Notes: generated by a model from the letters alone, not told the origin. A stretch of 36,108 nucleotides of DNA from Pseudomonadota bacterium (GCA_005792545.1 SXRM01000335.1:1-36108), one strand, 5' to 3'; shown: positions 8,387 to 17,418, counted from the stretch's first letter. A program made the numbers and translations.

Positions 8387-8474
8387 ATGGCGGGTGCGGC
8401 AGTGGCACCCGCAGCTTTCCTTGCAGCGATGGGTGCCGCAGGTCCAGCCCCGACCGACGGGCGAGAGCCGCAGC

Positions 8475-10145
8475 CTACATGCCGCGCTCCACTTCGCGAA
8501 ACAACGGCTCCAGTGCAGCCCGCAGCGAGTCTCCATCTGCGGTCTCGGCCAAAGGGCCGCGCTTGGTGCCTGCCGTGGTCTCCCACAGACCGTCTTTGAA
8601 CAAGGTCAGAACCTGCCCCTCGCCGTGCTCAAAGTCGATCGGCGCCTGCTGCGTCGCGCAAGTAGCGAACGGCGCTACCTTCGGGTTGGCCAAGAACTCG
8701 ACCATCACGCTGCGCGCGCACTTGCCGACGTCGCCCGCGCCGCCCGCCAGCCCGTGCGCCGCCCTGGCAATCTCGACCTTGCGCGCAACCTGCGGCAGTT
8801 TGTCTGTGACGAACTTGCCCCACAGCGCCGGCGTTTGCGGGTCAAGCCCGCCGGCCAGGACCAGCACCGGCACTTTGACATCCGGCAACTGCAATCGCAG
8901 CGGGTCTGCCGGCCCCAGTGGCCACTTGGCATACACCTGATGGTCTTCGATAGCGTCAGGCGGGGCGAAAAGCAGCTGACCCAGGCCCGCCGGCGTACCT
9001 TGCAGCAGCTCATTGGCGACAACGTTGTGGTGCAGCACCGGCGCGAATTGCTTGCGCAACGCTTGCGACTGCTTTGGGTCCATCGCTTTGTTAGACGCCA
9101 TGGCCGATGCCAGCGATTGCAGCGCCGCGATGTCTTGCTCGTTGCACCGTCCGAGGCGGTAGACCAACGGCGCGATGAGGGTTCGCAGGCCCTCGTCGCG
9201 AATCAACGCCGCAAACAGCATTCGCAAGTTATCATGGCTCAGGCCTTTTTTGGTCAGTTGCGGACAAGCGCCGCTGGCGACGTCGGCGAGGACCGCCTGC
9301 AGCTTGCCCCACGGGTTGCTGCCCATTTTCCCAGCGCAGAACGCATCCTTGGCGCACAAGTCGAGCAGCGACTTTGCAGCTGCCTCGTGGTTGTTCCAGA
9401 ACTGCGAGAGATTGCAGCTGCCCGGTGGACAAGCGCTGTCGAGCACGACCCGGTCGACCTGGTCGGGGAACTGCTGCAGATACCGCAAAGCCCAAAAAGT
9501 GCCGTACGAAACACCGTAGAGCCGCACGGGCAGTTTGTCCTGGCGCGCCGCGGCTATCAAGTGGCCCAGATCCAGAGCGGCGCCGCGACTGTCAACAGCC
9601 GCCAGGTCAGCCCCCCACTGTTGTTGGACCGCCGCGAGGCACTGCGGCCATTCGGCAAATGTGATCGTGGCACCGTTGGCGCTGTCATCGTCTTCCTCGG
9701 TCGTGCAACTGAGGCGATTCGACGCGCCGACGCCGCGGTGATCCGGCAGCAGGAACTCAACGCCAGGCATCTTGGGCGCGAACAGCGGCGCGAGACCCGC
9801 CAGCGTTTCGCCGCTCAGCCCTGGACCGCCTTGCAGCAGCCACAGTTGGCTGGTGATGGGGGTGCTCTTGGGGGTCATGCGCAGCACGCGCAGGTCGATC
9901 GCTTCGCCGCCCGGGTTCGACCAGCGCAGCGGCGCCTTGGTCTCGCCGCAGGTCAGCTCAAACCCCTTGTAGGATGAGGGGATATCGGAGCATGCCTTCC
10001 AGTCGATGGCGCCCTGCGCATCGCCGAACTGACTTGGCGCGCCGCCCGTGGAGCCATGACTGACAGCTGGCTCCGCGTTGTTGACGCAGGCGTTCGCCGA
10101 CCATGCGGCCAAGGTCAACGCGAAGATGGCTCGGCGACCAACCAT
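8475..10145 (-). CDS. Exported alpha/beta-hydrolase, tripeptidyl-aminopeptidase (TAP)-like
   Basis: This is a serine hydrolase of the S33/TAP-like peptidase group, expected to release short peptides from N-termini outside the cytoplasm. The 556-residue product starts with a signal sequence (MVGRRAIFALTLAAWSANA) followed at once by Cys20, so it may be a lipoprotein with a non-canonical lipobox or a Sec-cleaved protein. The oxyanion motif LLQGGPG lies at 103-109, DHRGVGAS at 135-142, the nucleophile elbow GVSYG has Ser213, and Asp435 (AGGLDPQTP) and His464 (AAHG) complete the triad. A TTG start at 10193 is possible, but the ATG at 10145 puts the signal peptide at the N-terminus. No strong ribosome binding site is seen. 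Substrate is unknown. Confidence 0.85.
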   Translation of the reverse strand: MVGRRAIFALTLAAWSANACVNNAEPAVSHGSTGGAPSQFGDAQGAIDWKACSDIPSSYKGFELTCGETKAPLRWSNPGGEAIDLRVLRMTPKSTPITSQLWLLQGGPGLSGETLAGLAPLFAPKMPGVEFLLPDHRGVGASNRLSCTTEEDDDSANGATITFAEWPQCLAAVQQQWGADLAAVDSRGAALDLGHLIAAARQDKLPVRLYGVSYGTFWALRYLQQFPDQVDRVVLDSACPPGSCNLSQFWNNHEAAAKSLLDLCAKDAFCAGKMGSNPWGKLQAVLADVASGACPQLTKKGLSHDNLRMLFAALIRDEGLRTLIAPLVYRLGRCNEQDIAALQSLASAMASNKAMDPKQSQALRKQFAPVLHHNVVANELLQGTPAGLGQLLFAPPDAIEDHQVYAKWPLGPADPLRLQLPDVKVPVLVLAGGLDPQTPALWGKFVTDKLPQVARKVEIARAAHGLAGGAGDVGKCARSVMVEFLANPKVAPFATCATQQAPIDFEHGEGQVLTLFKDGLWETTAGTKRGPLAETADGDSLRAALEPLFREVERGM

Positions 10146-10643
10146 GCAGCCAGTGTACGCGGTGCCGCGCCGCAACGGAAAGGCGGGCGGCAAGTACCGT
10201 TGGCCGGACCGCCGGCTACTGCGTGGTCACGGTCACCGGGCCGCCGGGAATCCGCCCCTTTCAACAGATAAACAAATCGCCTGATGATCAAGTTGGCGGC
10301 ACGACACAGCGCCCGGGCCGTGCGTCTCGCAGCGTCGATTCCTGCGCATTCGCCGTTGACGATACCAATCCGGCTACCGCTTGAATACAGAATCCGCCCA
10401 AAACCAGCCCGGTGACGCTGCCGTGACAAAGCGCGGCGCGCAAAACTGTGGGCGCAACACGGCCGCGCAGTAGCTTGCACCGGTCGGCTTCGTTGGGGCT
10501 TGGGGCACGGCAGAGGCGCAGGCCTCGCTCGCCGGTCGGCCGCTGCCCATTGTTGGGCAAGGGACACCAAGCTCAATAGACTACTAAGTCGTCTAACCCA
10601 AATCACGGCGACGACCGAGCTCGGAAGTGCCCGGTTCTGGGTA
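10146..10643. other. Intergenic region without a supported gene
   Basis: About 500 bp separate the hydrolase start from the remnant beside the IS element. Several short frames exist, including a minus-strand frame at 10288-10560 whose product ends with an AxA-like signal segment, but none has a convincing ribosome binding site or family match. A weak minus-strand promoter-like arrangement (TTGATC and TATCTG, 15 bp apart, around 10265-10295) could serve the hydrolase gene. Confidence 0.3.
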
Positions 10644-10999
10644 GTGGCGCTCGCTGCCGCGCTGGCCTTGGCGTGCAGCCACGAAAACGCACCACCGGCC
10701 GTCGCCGCCGACGTCCGTGTGGCAGCCGACAACCAGACGCTGTCGCAGAAGCAGGCGGAGGTCGTGGTAGCGCACCCGGTCGCGCAAGAGGTCGCGCCGG
10801 GTCGGTTGCCGGCGACGGGCTTTGGGGCGACGCGGCCGCCCTGTGTGGGGACCTGGCCAAGCCGTTGGAGAGCAAAGCCAGGAACAAGAAGAAGAACGAG
10901 ACGTGTCGGACACACGATCGGCGGCTGCAATTTCGAGTCTTTGAAGTCGATGGGGTTGCCGTGGCGCTTGCCGACACCGCGACGCCAACTGGCCGCTAG
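10644..10999 (+). pseudogene. Probable frameshifted small exported protein
   Basis: Two frames that look coding by composition follow each other. From about 10644 the frame reads a hydrophobic segment VALAAALALAC and a polar stretch SHENAPPAVAADVRVAADNQ, continuing to about 10815. From there the sensible reading moves to another frame: LWGDAAALCGDLAKPLESKA, then FRVFEVDGVAVALADTA, to a TAG at 10999. One frameshift near 10800-10825 would join them into a product of roughly 120 residues. No good start codon with a ribosome binding site is visible. The remnant ends 16 bp before the IS66-like element. No family was recognised and the pseudogene call is tentative. Confidence 0.35.
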
Positions 11000-11015
11000 G
11001 CACGGAGCGAGGAAC

Positions 11016-11039
11016 GGATGGGGTACGCAAGCACCCCCC
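11016..11039 (+). repeat. Left terminal inverted repeat of the IS66-like element
   Basis: The left end reads GGATGGGGTACGCA followed by two variable bases and CACCCCCC. It matches the reverse complement of the right end at 21 of 23 positions with a one-base gap. Confidence 0.75.
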
Positions 11040-11103
11040 GCGAGCTGATGAGGCTTCCTGGATCCTTGACGCCCCGCAACGACTGCGTGAGCCAGTGCTT
11101 GGC

Positions 11104-12492
11104 CTACCCGGTGGGCATGGGCAGGAGCATCGGCGTCGGCGGGTCCGAGCAGCGCGCGACAAAGACGGTCTGCAGCCAATCGAGCACACGTTTGTGCTGG
11201 CGCTTGGCGGTGACGATGACGCTTTGCAAGTTGGCAACGAACGCTACGCCGAGTGCGCCGCCGGTGCCTCCGTTGGTCTTGCACTGTATGACCGTGGGGC
11301 GGACGTCTCGCTGTGCATGGTTGTTGGTCGGCTTCGCGCCGGGGTGATCCAAGAGCGTCCCCAGCGAAACCCTATGCCTGAGCAGGTCGCGCCCCAGCGC
11401 GCGCGCCTTCTTGTGGTCGTGCGCCAACGCCTGGGCGGCAAGCACCTTCCAGCGGTCCTGCACCGGAACCACTTCGGCCGTGAGCCTCGCGACGTCGAGC
11501 TTGCCGGGCTGGTATCGGTGCCACAGGTGGAACATGCCGTCGCTCGCCGCGAACAAAGCCGTGCCGATGGCCTCGGTCGCCTTGCCCAAATCGATGAGCG
11601 CCTGGATGTCGCGCCGCAAATGGGCGTTTCAGAGCTGGCGCAGCGCCTGCTCGATGATGTCGTTGGCACGCCCGCGATCGGTGTGGATGAGGCCTCGCAG
11701 TCGAGGCAGCAGACGGCGAAAGGCCTGCCGACTGCGGTTGGGGTCGACGCGCAAGAAGGCACCCATCGCAGAGGTGACGACCCACACACAGGCGCGTTTG
11801 CCGCCCTGGCACCAGCCGGTCTCGTCGCGGTGCCTGACCGGCGCGGCTTGCAACTGCGCGCCAATGTTCTGCACCGCCGGACGCGTTGCCTCTGCTGCAC
11901 GGTCCGGCACGCCCTGGAGGGCGCCAATCGACAACTGCACATCAAAAACCTCGTCGCGTGCTTGGTGGACGTCCTGTCGGCTCAAGCCAAACTTGGCAAC
12001 CAGCGTGGTGATGGCGGCTTGCAGCCGCGGCCCTGTCGTCGTTGGTGGTACACCAGGCGGCAGCCTGGCCGGCGTGCGATGGCCACAATCACATCCGTGC
12101 ACGTGCATATGGTAGTCCCGCACCTCGGCCGACCCGACCAGTTTGACCAACTGGTGCACCCAAGCCGCGTCCGGCACCGCACTGGCAACGTCGAGAGCAG
12201 CGCCACAGCCGCCGCACTTGCCGGCGTACACGTCCCAAACCGTGCCCGGGTCTCGCGCGATGCGGTTGTTGGTCTTGTGCCCTGGCTGCCCGCCGCGGCG
12301 CTTTCCCGAGGGCTTCGATGGCGGGCGCCGCTTGCCTGAGTTCCCGGGCGCATCCGCGGACGACGGCCTTGATGAGTTCAAGCTGTCCATGCCCAACTTG
12401 GCCATCAACTCCTCGACCCGTTTGGTCAATCGAGCGACTTCGGCCTTCAAGGCCACGTTCCGCGCGGTCAGTTTTGCTACCGGCTCTTCCAC
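11104..12492 (-). pseudogene. IS66-family transposase (TnpC), inactivated
   Basis: The frame from GTG 12492 encodes an IS66 transposase: leader with coiled coil (AEVARLTKRVEELMAKLG), NSSRPSSADAP and GKRRGGQPGHK, a zinc-binding stretch with paired cysteines (GKCGGCG, HGCDCGH), and the DETGW motif with the first catalytic Asp. At 11629-11631 an in-frame TGA interrupts RQL-stop-NAHLRRDIQAL, exactly where the family has Cys in its CxAHLxRD motif. The same frame then continues to 11104 with LFAASDGMFHLWHR and PTNNHAQRDVRP. In the last motif the expected catalytic Glu (NNxAERxLRP) is Gln, and the second-Asp motif is altered (TDRGRAND in place of DRWSAY). Several key positions are therefore lost and the gene is best read as a decaying pseudogene. 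Confidence 0.85.
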
Positions 12493-12576
12493 AACGCGCG
12501 TCGCACCCGGCCAGCAGGCGGACGAGCGCGCACGTTCGGTGGAAATAATCAGCTGTCAACTTTTTGCCGACGCGTA

Positions 12577-12600
12577 AGGGGGGTGTATGCGTACCCATCC
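12577..12600 (-). repeat. Right terminal inverted repeat of the IS66-like element
   Basis: Read on the minus strand, the right end is GGATGGGTACGCA, two bases, then CACCCCCC. It pairs with the left end at 11016-11039 and lies about 85-110 bp upstream of the transposase start. Confidence 0.75.
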
Positions 12601-12708
12601 TTGTCCGGTTCAGTCGAGCGAATGCGCATTGCCCGGTCAGGCACAGAGGCCTATCCGCGCCCAAAATCTTGGATCTTGCGATTGCCCTGTGTCGATCGCA
12701 GACCGGCG

Positions 12709-12737
12709 TTGCAAACCCCCAACCGCGCGCCTATACT
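12709..12737 (+). promoter_or_regulatory. Sigma-70-type promoter for the Cys-rich lipoprotein
   Basis: TTGCAA (12709-12714) and TATACT (12732-12737) are separated by exactly 17 bp. The predicted start near 12744 gives a leader of about 215 nt before ATG 12960. Confidence 0.6.
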
Positions 12738-12857
12738 TTCGCGCCCCCGCCACCTTGCGTGACGGGGCAACTAACGAAAAGCACGGCGCTTTTTGGAAAT
12801 TGCGTCCCGACCGTCACAACCGGCTTGCTTCCGGTCTCGCGGTCTAGGCGCTGAGAG

Positions 12858-12874
12858 GATCCCGATGCGGGATC
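12858..12874 (+). promoter_or_regulatory. Perfect hairpin in the lipoprotein leader
   Basis: GATCCCG and CGGGATC form a perfect 7-bp stem around the loop ATG, about 85 nt before the start codon. It may be an operator or an mRNA structure. There is no U-run, so it is not a terminator. Confidence 0.35.
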
Positions 12875-12959
12875 ACGTCTATGGCAACAGCGGGGCGACG
12901 CACAAGCACCGCGACACGATTCCGTCATCGCCACGGGCGACCGGAAGGGAGCATCGGAC

Positions 12960-13790
12960 ATGAAGCGAGTTCTGGCAGCCGCGGCGCGCGCGGCGATGGT
13001 GACGGCAGCCCTGGCCTTCGCGGCCTGCAGCAGCAGCAGCGGCACGACCGGCGGCGGCGGCACGGTGGACACCGCGACGGCGCCGAACGATGCCGCTGGT
13101 GACACGGGCGGCGCCAAAGCCGATGGCACGACTGCGGATACCGCGGCCGGAACGGCTGACGGCGGCGGGACTGAGCTGCCCAAGCCAGACGTCGGCGCCG
13201 ACGTCGCCAAGGACATCGCCGCGCCCAAGCCCGAGTACGGCACTTGCACTGGCGCGACCGATCAGGTCTGCTTGCAGGGCTGCGCGCAAGCGGGTTGCAA
13301 TTCCGAAATCCAGGGCTGCCTCGGCGACCCGGTGTGCGACAAGCTGTACAAGTGCGTCGGTGGCTGCCAGGCCGCCACGCCAGTGATGCCGCCCCAGGAC
13401 GGCACGCCTGTTGCGCAACTGCCCAACGAGGCCACGCCGGCCTACTGCACCCGCGTATGCTTCCTGCAAGGCGGCAACCTGGCCGCCGGCAAGCTGACCA
13501 ATTTCAACACCTGCATCATCGGCAAGTGCCTGGACTGCGACAAGGTCACGCCGCAGCTTTCGACGCTGTGCAAGGCCCAGTGCGGCGCCTACGCCAAGTG
13601 CGGCAACGAAATCGAAGCCTGCAACAAGAGCGAAGACTGCCTGAAGCTGTCCGGCTGCATCGCGCAGTGCAACGATCAGCCGTGCGCGGAAGCCTGCGCC
13701 AAAGGCGCCTCGGCTGCCGGCGCCGACCTGTACACCAAGCTGGCCGGGTGCACCAACGCCAACAAAGACATGTGCGTAGCGCCGAAGTAG
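12960..13790 (+). CDS. Cysteine-rich lipoprotein
   Basis: The 276-residue product has a lipoprotein signal (MKRVLAAAARAAMVTAALAF, lipobox AFAAC with Cys23). A low-complexity linker rich in Gly, Thr, Ala and Asp runs to about residue 90. The rest is a Cys-rich domain in which cysteines recur in a spaced pattern (for example CLQGC, GCLGDPVCDKLYKCVGGC, CGNEIEACNKSEDCLKLSGC). The second half reads like a diverged copy of the first, suggesting two related Cys-rich modules stabilised by disulphides outside the cytoplasm. I do not recognise a named family. The gene has its own promoter and a downstream terminator, so it is a single-gene unit. Surface or periplasmic anchoring follows from the lipobox. 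Function is unknown. Confidence 0.85.
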   Translation: MKRVLAAAARAAMVTAALAFAACSSSSGTTGGGGTVDTATAPNDAAGDTGGAKADGTTADTAAGTADGGGTELPKPDVGADVAKDIAAPKPEYGTCTGATDQVCLQGCAQAGCNSEIQGCLGDPVCDKLYKCVGGCQAATPVMPPQDGTPVAQLPNEATPAYCTRVCFLQGGNLAAGKLTNFNTCIIGKCLDCDKVTPQLSTLCKAQCGAYAKCGNEIEACNKSEDCLKLSGCIAQCNDQPCAEACAKGASAAGADLYTKLAGCTNANKDMCVAPK

Positions 13791-13808
13791 TCGCGCTGCG
13801 ATAGTTCG

Positions 13809-13852
13809 GTGGGGATCGCTGGCTAGCCGCCGGCGGTCCCCGCTGCGTTTTT
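13809..13852 (+). terminator. Rho-independent terminator after the Cys-rich lipoprotein
   Basis: GGGGA pairs with TCCCC, and inside it CGCTGG pairs with CCGGCG with one G-T pair. A T-run follows at 13848-13852. It lies about 20 bp after the stop codon, in the short gap before the convergent VWA-domain gene. Confidence 0.65.
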
Positions 13853-13893
13853 GGGTCAATCCGGGCGGAACATGCCGCGTCAACCGCGCACGC

Positions 13894-16800
13894 CTACCGC
13901 GCCGCCGCCATCTGCTCCGCCACCCACCGCGCCAGGTCGAGCGGCGACAGCGCCGCCACCGGCATGCCTGCCGCCGCCACCTGCGATGCCAACGCCTGGT
14001 GCACGTACGGCGCGCCGCGGTCGTCCAGCGCGCCAATGCCCAGGCACGCTACGCCCGACTCGACCAGCGCGCGGACTTCGCCGAGCATCCGGCCAGCCGG
14101 CCCGCCCTCCTCAAAGTCGCTGACGCACAACAACAGCGTCCGTCGCGGCTGGGTGATACGTTCACGCGCATAGCGCAGGGCCTTGGCGATGTGGGTGCCG
14201 CCGCCAATCTCGATATCGAGCAAGAGCGCCAACGGGTCGGCCGCCGATTCGGACAGGTCGATGACTTTGGTGCTGAACACGGCAAAGCGCACCGACAGCG
14301 CGGGCAGACCGCTCAAGATAGCGGACATCATGGCGCTGTACACGACCGACGCCGACATCGACCCAGAGACGTCGACCAGCAACCACAGGTGCCAGTCCAG
14401 CGACTTGCGTGCGCGCGCCACGAAGTGCAGCTCGCGGGCCCACAGGTCCACGCCGCCGGTCGGGTTGCGTTGGGCGTGCTTGAGGTTGGCAGCGATGGTG
14501 CGCCGCAAGTCCAGTCGGGGCCCGCGCCGCCGGGTAGAACGCGCCACGGAGAGCCCGGACCACGCCGGTTGCAGCCGCTGCGCCAGGGCCTCGGTCAGCT
14601 TGCGCACCAGGCTCGCCACCAGCGGTCGCAAACGGGCAACCTGCGCCTCGGGCAAGCCGCCCTGCAGCGCGAGCACTTCGCTGAGCAGATCGACGGACGG
14701 TGGCACCGTCTCGGGGTCCAAGTCCAGCGCCTGCAGCCGACCGTTTTCGACGGCAGTGGGCAGGATCTCCAGGCGCGCCGTGCTGCCGAATATCGCTTCA
14801 ATTTCGGCCGCCCAGTCGTCGGGGTCGCTCAGACGCTCGCGCAAGTCCGGCTGGCCGTCGCCGCCACCAAGACCCAGGCCGCCGGGTCCGTCCAGCGACT
14901 GCGAGCCTTCGCCACTGCCGCGACCGTACAGGTCGTCGAGCGACCGAGCTGCACGACCGCACTGCCCGGCGAGCTGCTCCGGCTCGCGGCCCGGCAGCAC
15001 GCGCCAGCGGTCCAGCGACCGCGCATCGCCGTGGCCAGCGGGCGCCGCAGCTGGCTGTCCGTCCACGCTGTCGACCACTGCCAGCCCGGCGTCGCGTAGC
15101 GCCTGCAAACCCGCGGCGTCGGCTGCACGCCACAGCGCCAGTGTGGCCGCATCGGCAGCCAGCGGCACGTCGAGTTCTGCCGCGTCGCCAAGCTGGTCGC
15201 CCAGGTGTTCGAGCCAACGCTGTCGAGCTGCTGGGCTCAGCACATCGAAGCCCTTGCGCAGGGCAGGCACGCGCGGCCAGAAGTCGGCGTCGGCCTGCTT
15301 CGCCACTTGCTCGGCAAGCCCCGCCCAAGCCGCGGCATGGGCGCACAGCGCCGTCTGACCGGCGCCAAACACGCCCGCGATGCGCTGCGACAGCTCGCGG
15401 AGAGCGTCAACCTCAATCGCGCAGTCGAGCCACGACCCGACCAGGGTCGACAGCGCAGTGACCGAGCCTTGGTCAGTCGCATACAGCAACCAGGTTGCCG
15501 CACCTTGCATGGTCGGCGAGCCGTTCGCGACCAGGTTGTGCAGATGGTGAGCCAGCTGGAGGCGTCCCGGCGCGCGTTCGGTGCCCTCGCGATGGATCAG
15601 CGCCACCAGCTCGGCGAGCGCTTGGACATCGGCCGCATCGCGCGACCCCTGCAAACCGGGGAGCCGCGACAGCGCCGCGACCACCAGCGGTTGTGTCGAC
15701 CACCCCGGCGGCAGCGCGAAGCGAGGAGCATGGCGGTCGCCGCTGTCGACGGGCAGCGCAGCAACGTGCCCGCAAGTGATGCGCTCGGACAGGGCCACAG
15801 CCCGCAAGAGCTGCGCGAGCCCCGCGTCTTCGAGAAAGGAGCCCACCAGTTGCGCCAGGCCGGCGCGAGTCAGGCCATGCAGTCCGGCCTCGGCCGCCTG
15901 GACCAGCCACCCCAGCACGAATTCGGGGTCGCGCTCGTCGTCGTCGCCGGCATGACGCCAACTGGCATGCAAGGTGCCTGCGGCCGCCTGGGCAAGCGTA
16001 GTGCCTGCGGTCGCGGCAAGCATCAAAGCGGCCTCGGTCGCGGCGGTCCACTGGGCCTGCCAGGATTCGGTCAACGTCTCAACGCCGCCCACGGTGGCTT
16101 CGCCCTGACGCGCTGCATAGGGGACATGGCATGCAGCCAGCCGCTGCACCATCACCACGCGGCGACGGTCAAGGGGCGAGCGTAACGGGTCCCAGCGCAC
16201 ATACTTGGGGTCGTCGCCATCGCTGTCCGGCCCGGGCAACTTGAGCTCGGCGAGCTCGGCCACCACGGCAGGCAGCAGCCCCGACCGCGGCGTTCCGGGC
16301 GCCAACTCGCCGCGCACGCGGCCGACCAGCACCGCTTGCAGCGACCGGGCTAGCGCGCGACCGCGCCCCCACAGCTCGCCCTGACCCAGCGCGGTCTGCA
16401 CCGCCTCCAAGGCTTCGCGGCGACCTGGTCGCGGCAAGCCCCGCAGTGCGGCGAGGCCCTCGGCCACGCGCACGACTTCGGCGGCGTCTGGCACACCGGC
16501 CACATGGCGTTGCCCGCGCAAATGGCGACAAAGGTCAACCGCGACCTCAGCCACTGTGGCCCTTGGGTCGGTGCCGTTCGCCAAAGCCCGCCAGGTGCGC
16601 TGCTGCCACAGCGGATCGCGAATTCCCGCCGGGTAGCCCGAGCGCGCGTCGAACAGGTCGCTGCGGTAGGGCAAAAGTGAGGTGACAGCCGTGGCCGAAG
16701 GCGCGGGCGGCGGGGGCACGCGTGGCAGCGGATCGTCCGTCGCCTCGTCAAGCAACCCGGCGCAATGAAAGGCTCCGACCACCACGGCCACCTTGCGGTC

Positions 16801-17418
16801 GGCGTGGTCGGCGAGCATCTGGCGCATCCAGGCCTCGCGACGCAGGTCGTCCGCGTGGTCATCGGGCTCCTGCGCGGCCTGCTGGCGCATCCACAAGCCA
16901 AAGAGCAGCGCGGCGCGCTGCGTGGCCTGGGGCTGGTCCGGATTGGCACGACTCTCGACTTCGACATCCCACAGCGTTTCCGTGTCCGGCCGCTCGCCCG
17001 GCTCGCTTGCGACGACGCCGAGCTCAAGTTCGACGGCATCGTCAGCGTGTGGCGCTGGTTCGCGAGCCAGCAACGGCAAGTCGCAAGGCACAACCGGGAC
17101 GCCGCGCGCGACCGCCCAGCGCACGGCGGCAAGCTCTGGCGAATGGTCAGCAAACGGGTGGAAGCCCAGCACACCCTGCCCCGTCGCCGCGGCTGCCAGC
17201 GCGACCGGTGCCCGCGTCTGCGCGTGGCCAAGCCAAGGCAGCCAGGCCGCGAAGTCGGCAGGCAGTTCCAAAAGCACGACGTCGGGCGCAAAACCGTCGA
17301 GCAGCGCGGGCAGCGCCGCAGCGCACGCCGGCGAATGGTGGCGCACGCCCAGCATCAGGCGGCGCGGGTGCGCCGTCAGCGCCGCCAGACCAGCGGCGAG
17401 GTTGTCGGCGTCGGCCAC
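13894..17418 (-). CDS. DUF5682-like / von Willebrand A (CoxE-like) fusion protein
   Basis: The 1174-residue product has two parts. The N-terminal 750-800 residues resemble the DUF5682 family: LMLGVRHHSPACAAALPALL, DVVLLELPADF, VAVVVGAFHCAGLL and SLLPYRSDLFDARSGYP. The HHS and VVVGAFH motifs recall the TraB/ChaN/TIKI superfamily (my inference). A Gly-rich linker (GSGEGSQSLDGPGGLGLGGG) leads to a C-terminal VWA domain with a complete MIDAS: DVSGS at 1016-1020, Thr in GGGTHI near 1075 and Asp in SDFEEGG near 1101. It starts at a GTG 9 bp after the MoxR-type ATPase gene and forms a unit with it. MoxR ATPase plus VWA pairs are known to act together as remodelling or cofactor-insertion machines. 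DUF5682 and VWA are usually separate neighbouring proteins as I recall, so the fusion is notable. The target is unknown. Confidence 0.82.
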   Translation of the reverse strand: MADADNLAAGLAALTAHPRRLMLGVRHHSPACAAALPALLDGFAPDVVLLELPADFAAWLPWLGHAQTRAPVALAAAATGQGVLGFHPFADHSPELAAVRWAVARGVPVVPCDLPLLAREPAPHADDAVELELGVVASEPGERPDTETLWDVEVESRANPDQPQATQRAALLFGLWMRQQAAQEPDDHADDLRREAWMRQMLADHADRKVAVVVGAFHCAGLLDEATDDPLPRVPPPPAPSATAVTSLLPYRSDLFDARSGYPAGIRDPLWQQRTWRALANGTDPRATVAEVAVDLCRHLRGQRHVAGVPDAAEVVRVAEGLAALRGLPRPGRREALEAVQTALGQGELWGRGRALARSLQAVLVGRVRGELAPGTPRSGLLPAVVAELAELKLPGPDSDGDDPKYVRWDPLRSPLDRRRVVMVQRLAACHVPYAARQGEATVGGVETLTESWQAQWTAATEAALMLAATAGTTLAQAAAGTLHASWRHAGDDDERDPEFVLGWLVQAAEAGLHGLTRAGLAQLVGSFLEDAGLAQLLRAVALSERITCGHVAALPVDSGDRHAPRFALPPGWSTQPLVVAALSRLPGLQGSRDAADVQALAELVALIHREGTERAPGRLQLAHHLHNLVANGSPTMQGAATWLLYATDQGSVTALSTLVGSWLDCAIEVDALRELSQRIAGVFGAGQTALCAHAAAWAGLAEQVAKQADADFWPRVPALRKGFDVLSPAARQRWLEHLGDQLGDAAELDVPLAADAATLALWRAADAAGLQALRDAGLAVVDSVDGQPAAAPAGHGDARSLDRWRVLPGREPEQLAGQCGRAARSLDDLYGRGSGEGSQSLDGPGGLGLGGGDGQPDLRERLSDPDDWAAEIEAIFGSTARLEILPTAVENGRLQALDLDPETVPPSVDLLSEVLALQGGLPEAQVARLRPLVASLVRKLTEALAQRLQPAWSGLSVARSTRRRGPRLDLRRTIAANLKHAQRNPTGGVDLWARELHFVARARKSLDWHLWLLVDVSGSMSASVVYSAMMSAILSGLPALSVRFAVFSTKVIDLSESAADPLALLLDIEIGGGTHIAKALRYARERITQPRRTLLLCVSDFEEGGPAGRMLGEVRALVESGVACLGIGALDDRGAPYVHQALASQVAAAGMPVAALSPLDLARWVAEQMAAAR

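Larger units (their letters stand above)
11016..12600 (-). mobile_element. IS66-like insertion sequence remnant (single-ORF type)
   Basis: A segment of about 1.58 kb is bounded by imperfect terminal inverted repeats (11016-11039 and 12577-12600) and holds only a broken tnpC-type transposase on the minus strand. No tnpA or tnpB accessory genes are present, as in the single-ORF subgroup of IS66. The bases flanking the repeats (CGAGGAAC on the left, TTGTCCGG on the right) show no 8-bp target duplication, which suggests an old insertion. The inactive transposase means it cannot move unaided. Confidence 0.75.
12601..12959 (+). other. Leader and promoter region of the Cys-rich lipoprotein gene
   Basis: This gap between the IS end and the lipoprotein gene holds a good promoter (12709-12737), a small perfect hairpin (12858-12874) and a purine-rich ribosome binding site, GGAAGGGAG, about 9 nt before ATG 12960. 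No coding frame was supported. Confidence 0.55.

Noticed and set aside
10115-11284. Minus-strand open frame of 389 codons between the hydrolase and the IS
   Set aside because: It crosses the IS boundary and overlaps both the transposase and the hydrolase start, with low-complexity Arg/Ala-rich sequence. No start signal supports it.
11629-11631. Selenocysteine-encoding TGA in the transposase
   Set aside because: The catalytic Glu and the DRWSAY motif are also changed and no clear SECIS-like hairpin with a conserved loop follows, so a nonsense mutation is simpler. Kept only as a checkable observation.
12858-12874. Terminator upstream of the Cys-rich lipoprotein
   Set aside because: The stem is perfect but is not followed by a T-run and lies within the leader of the downstream gene, so it is listed as a possible operator or mRNA hairpin instead.
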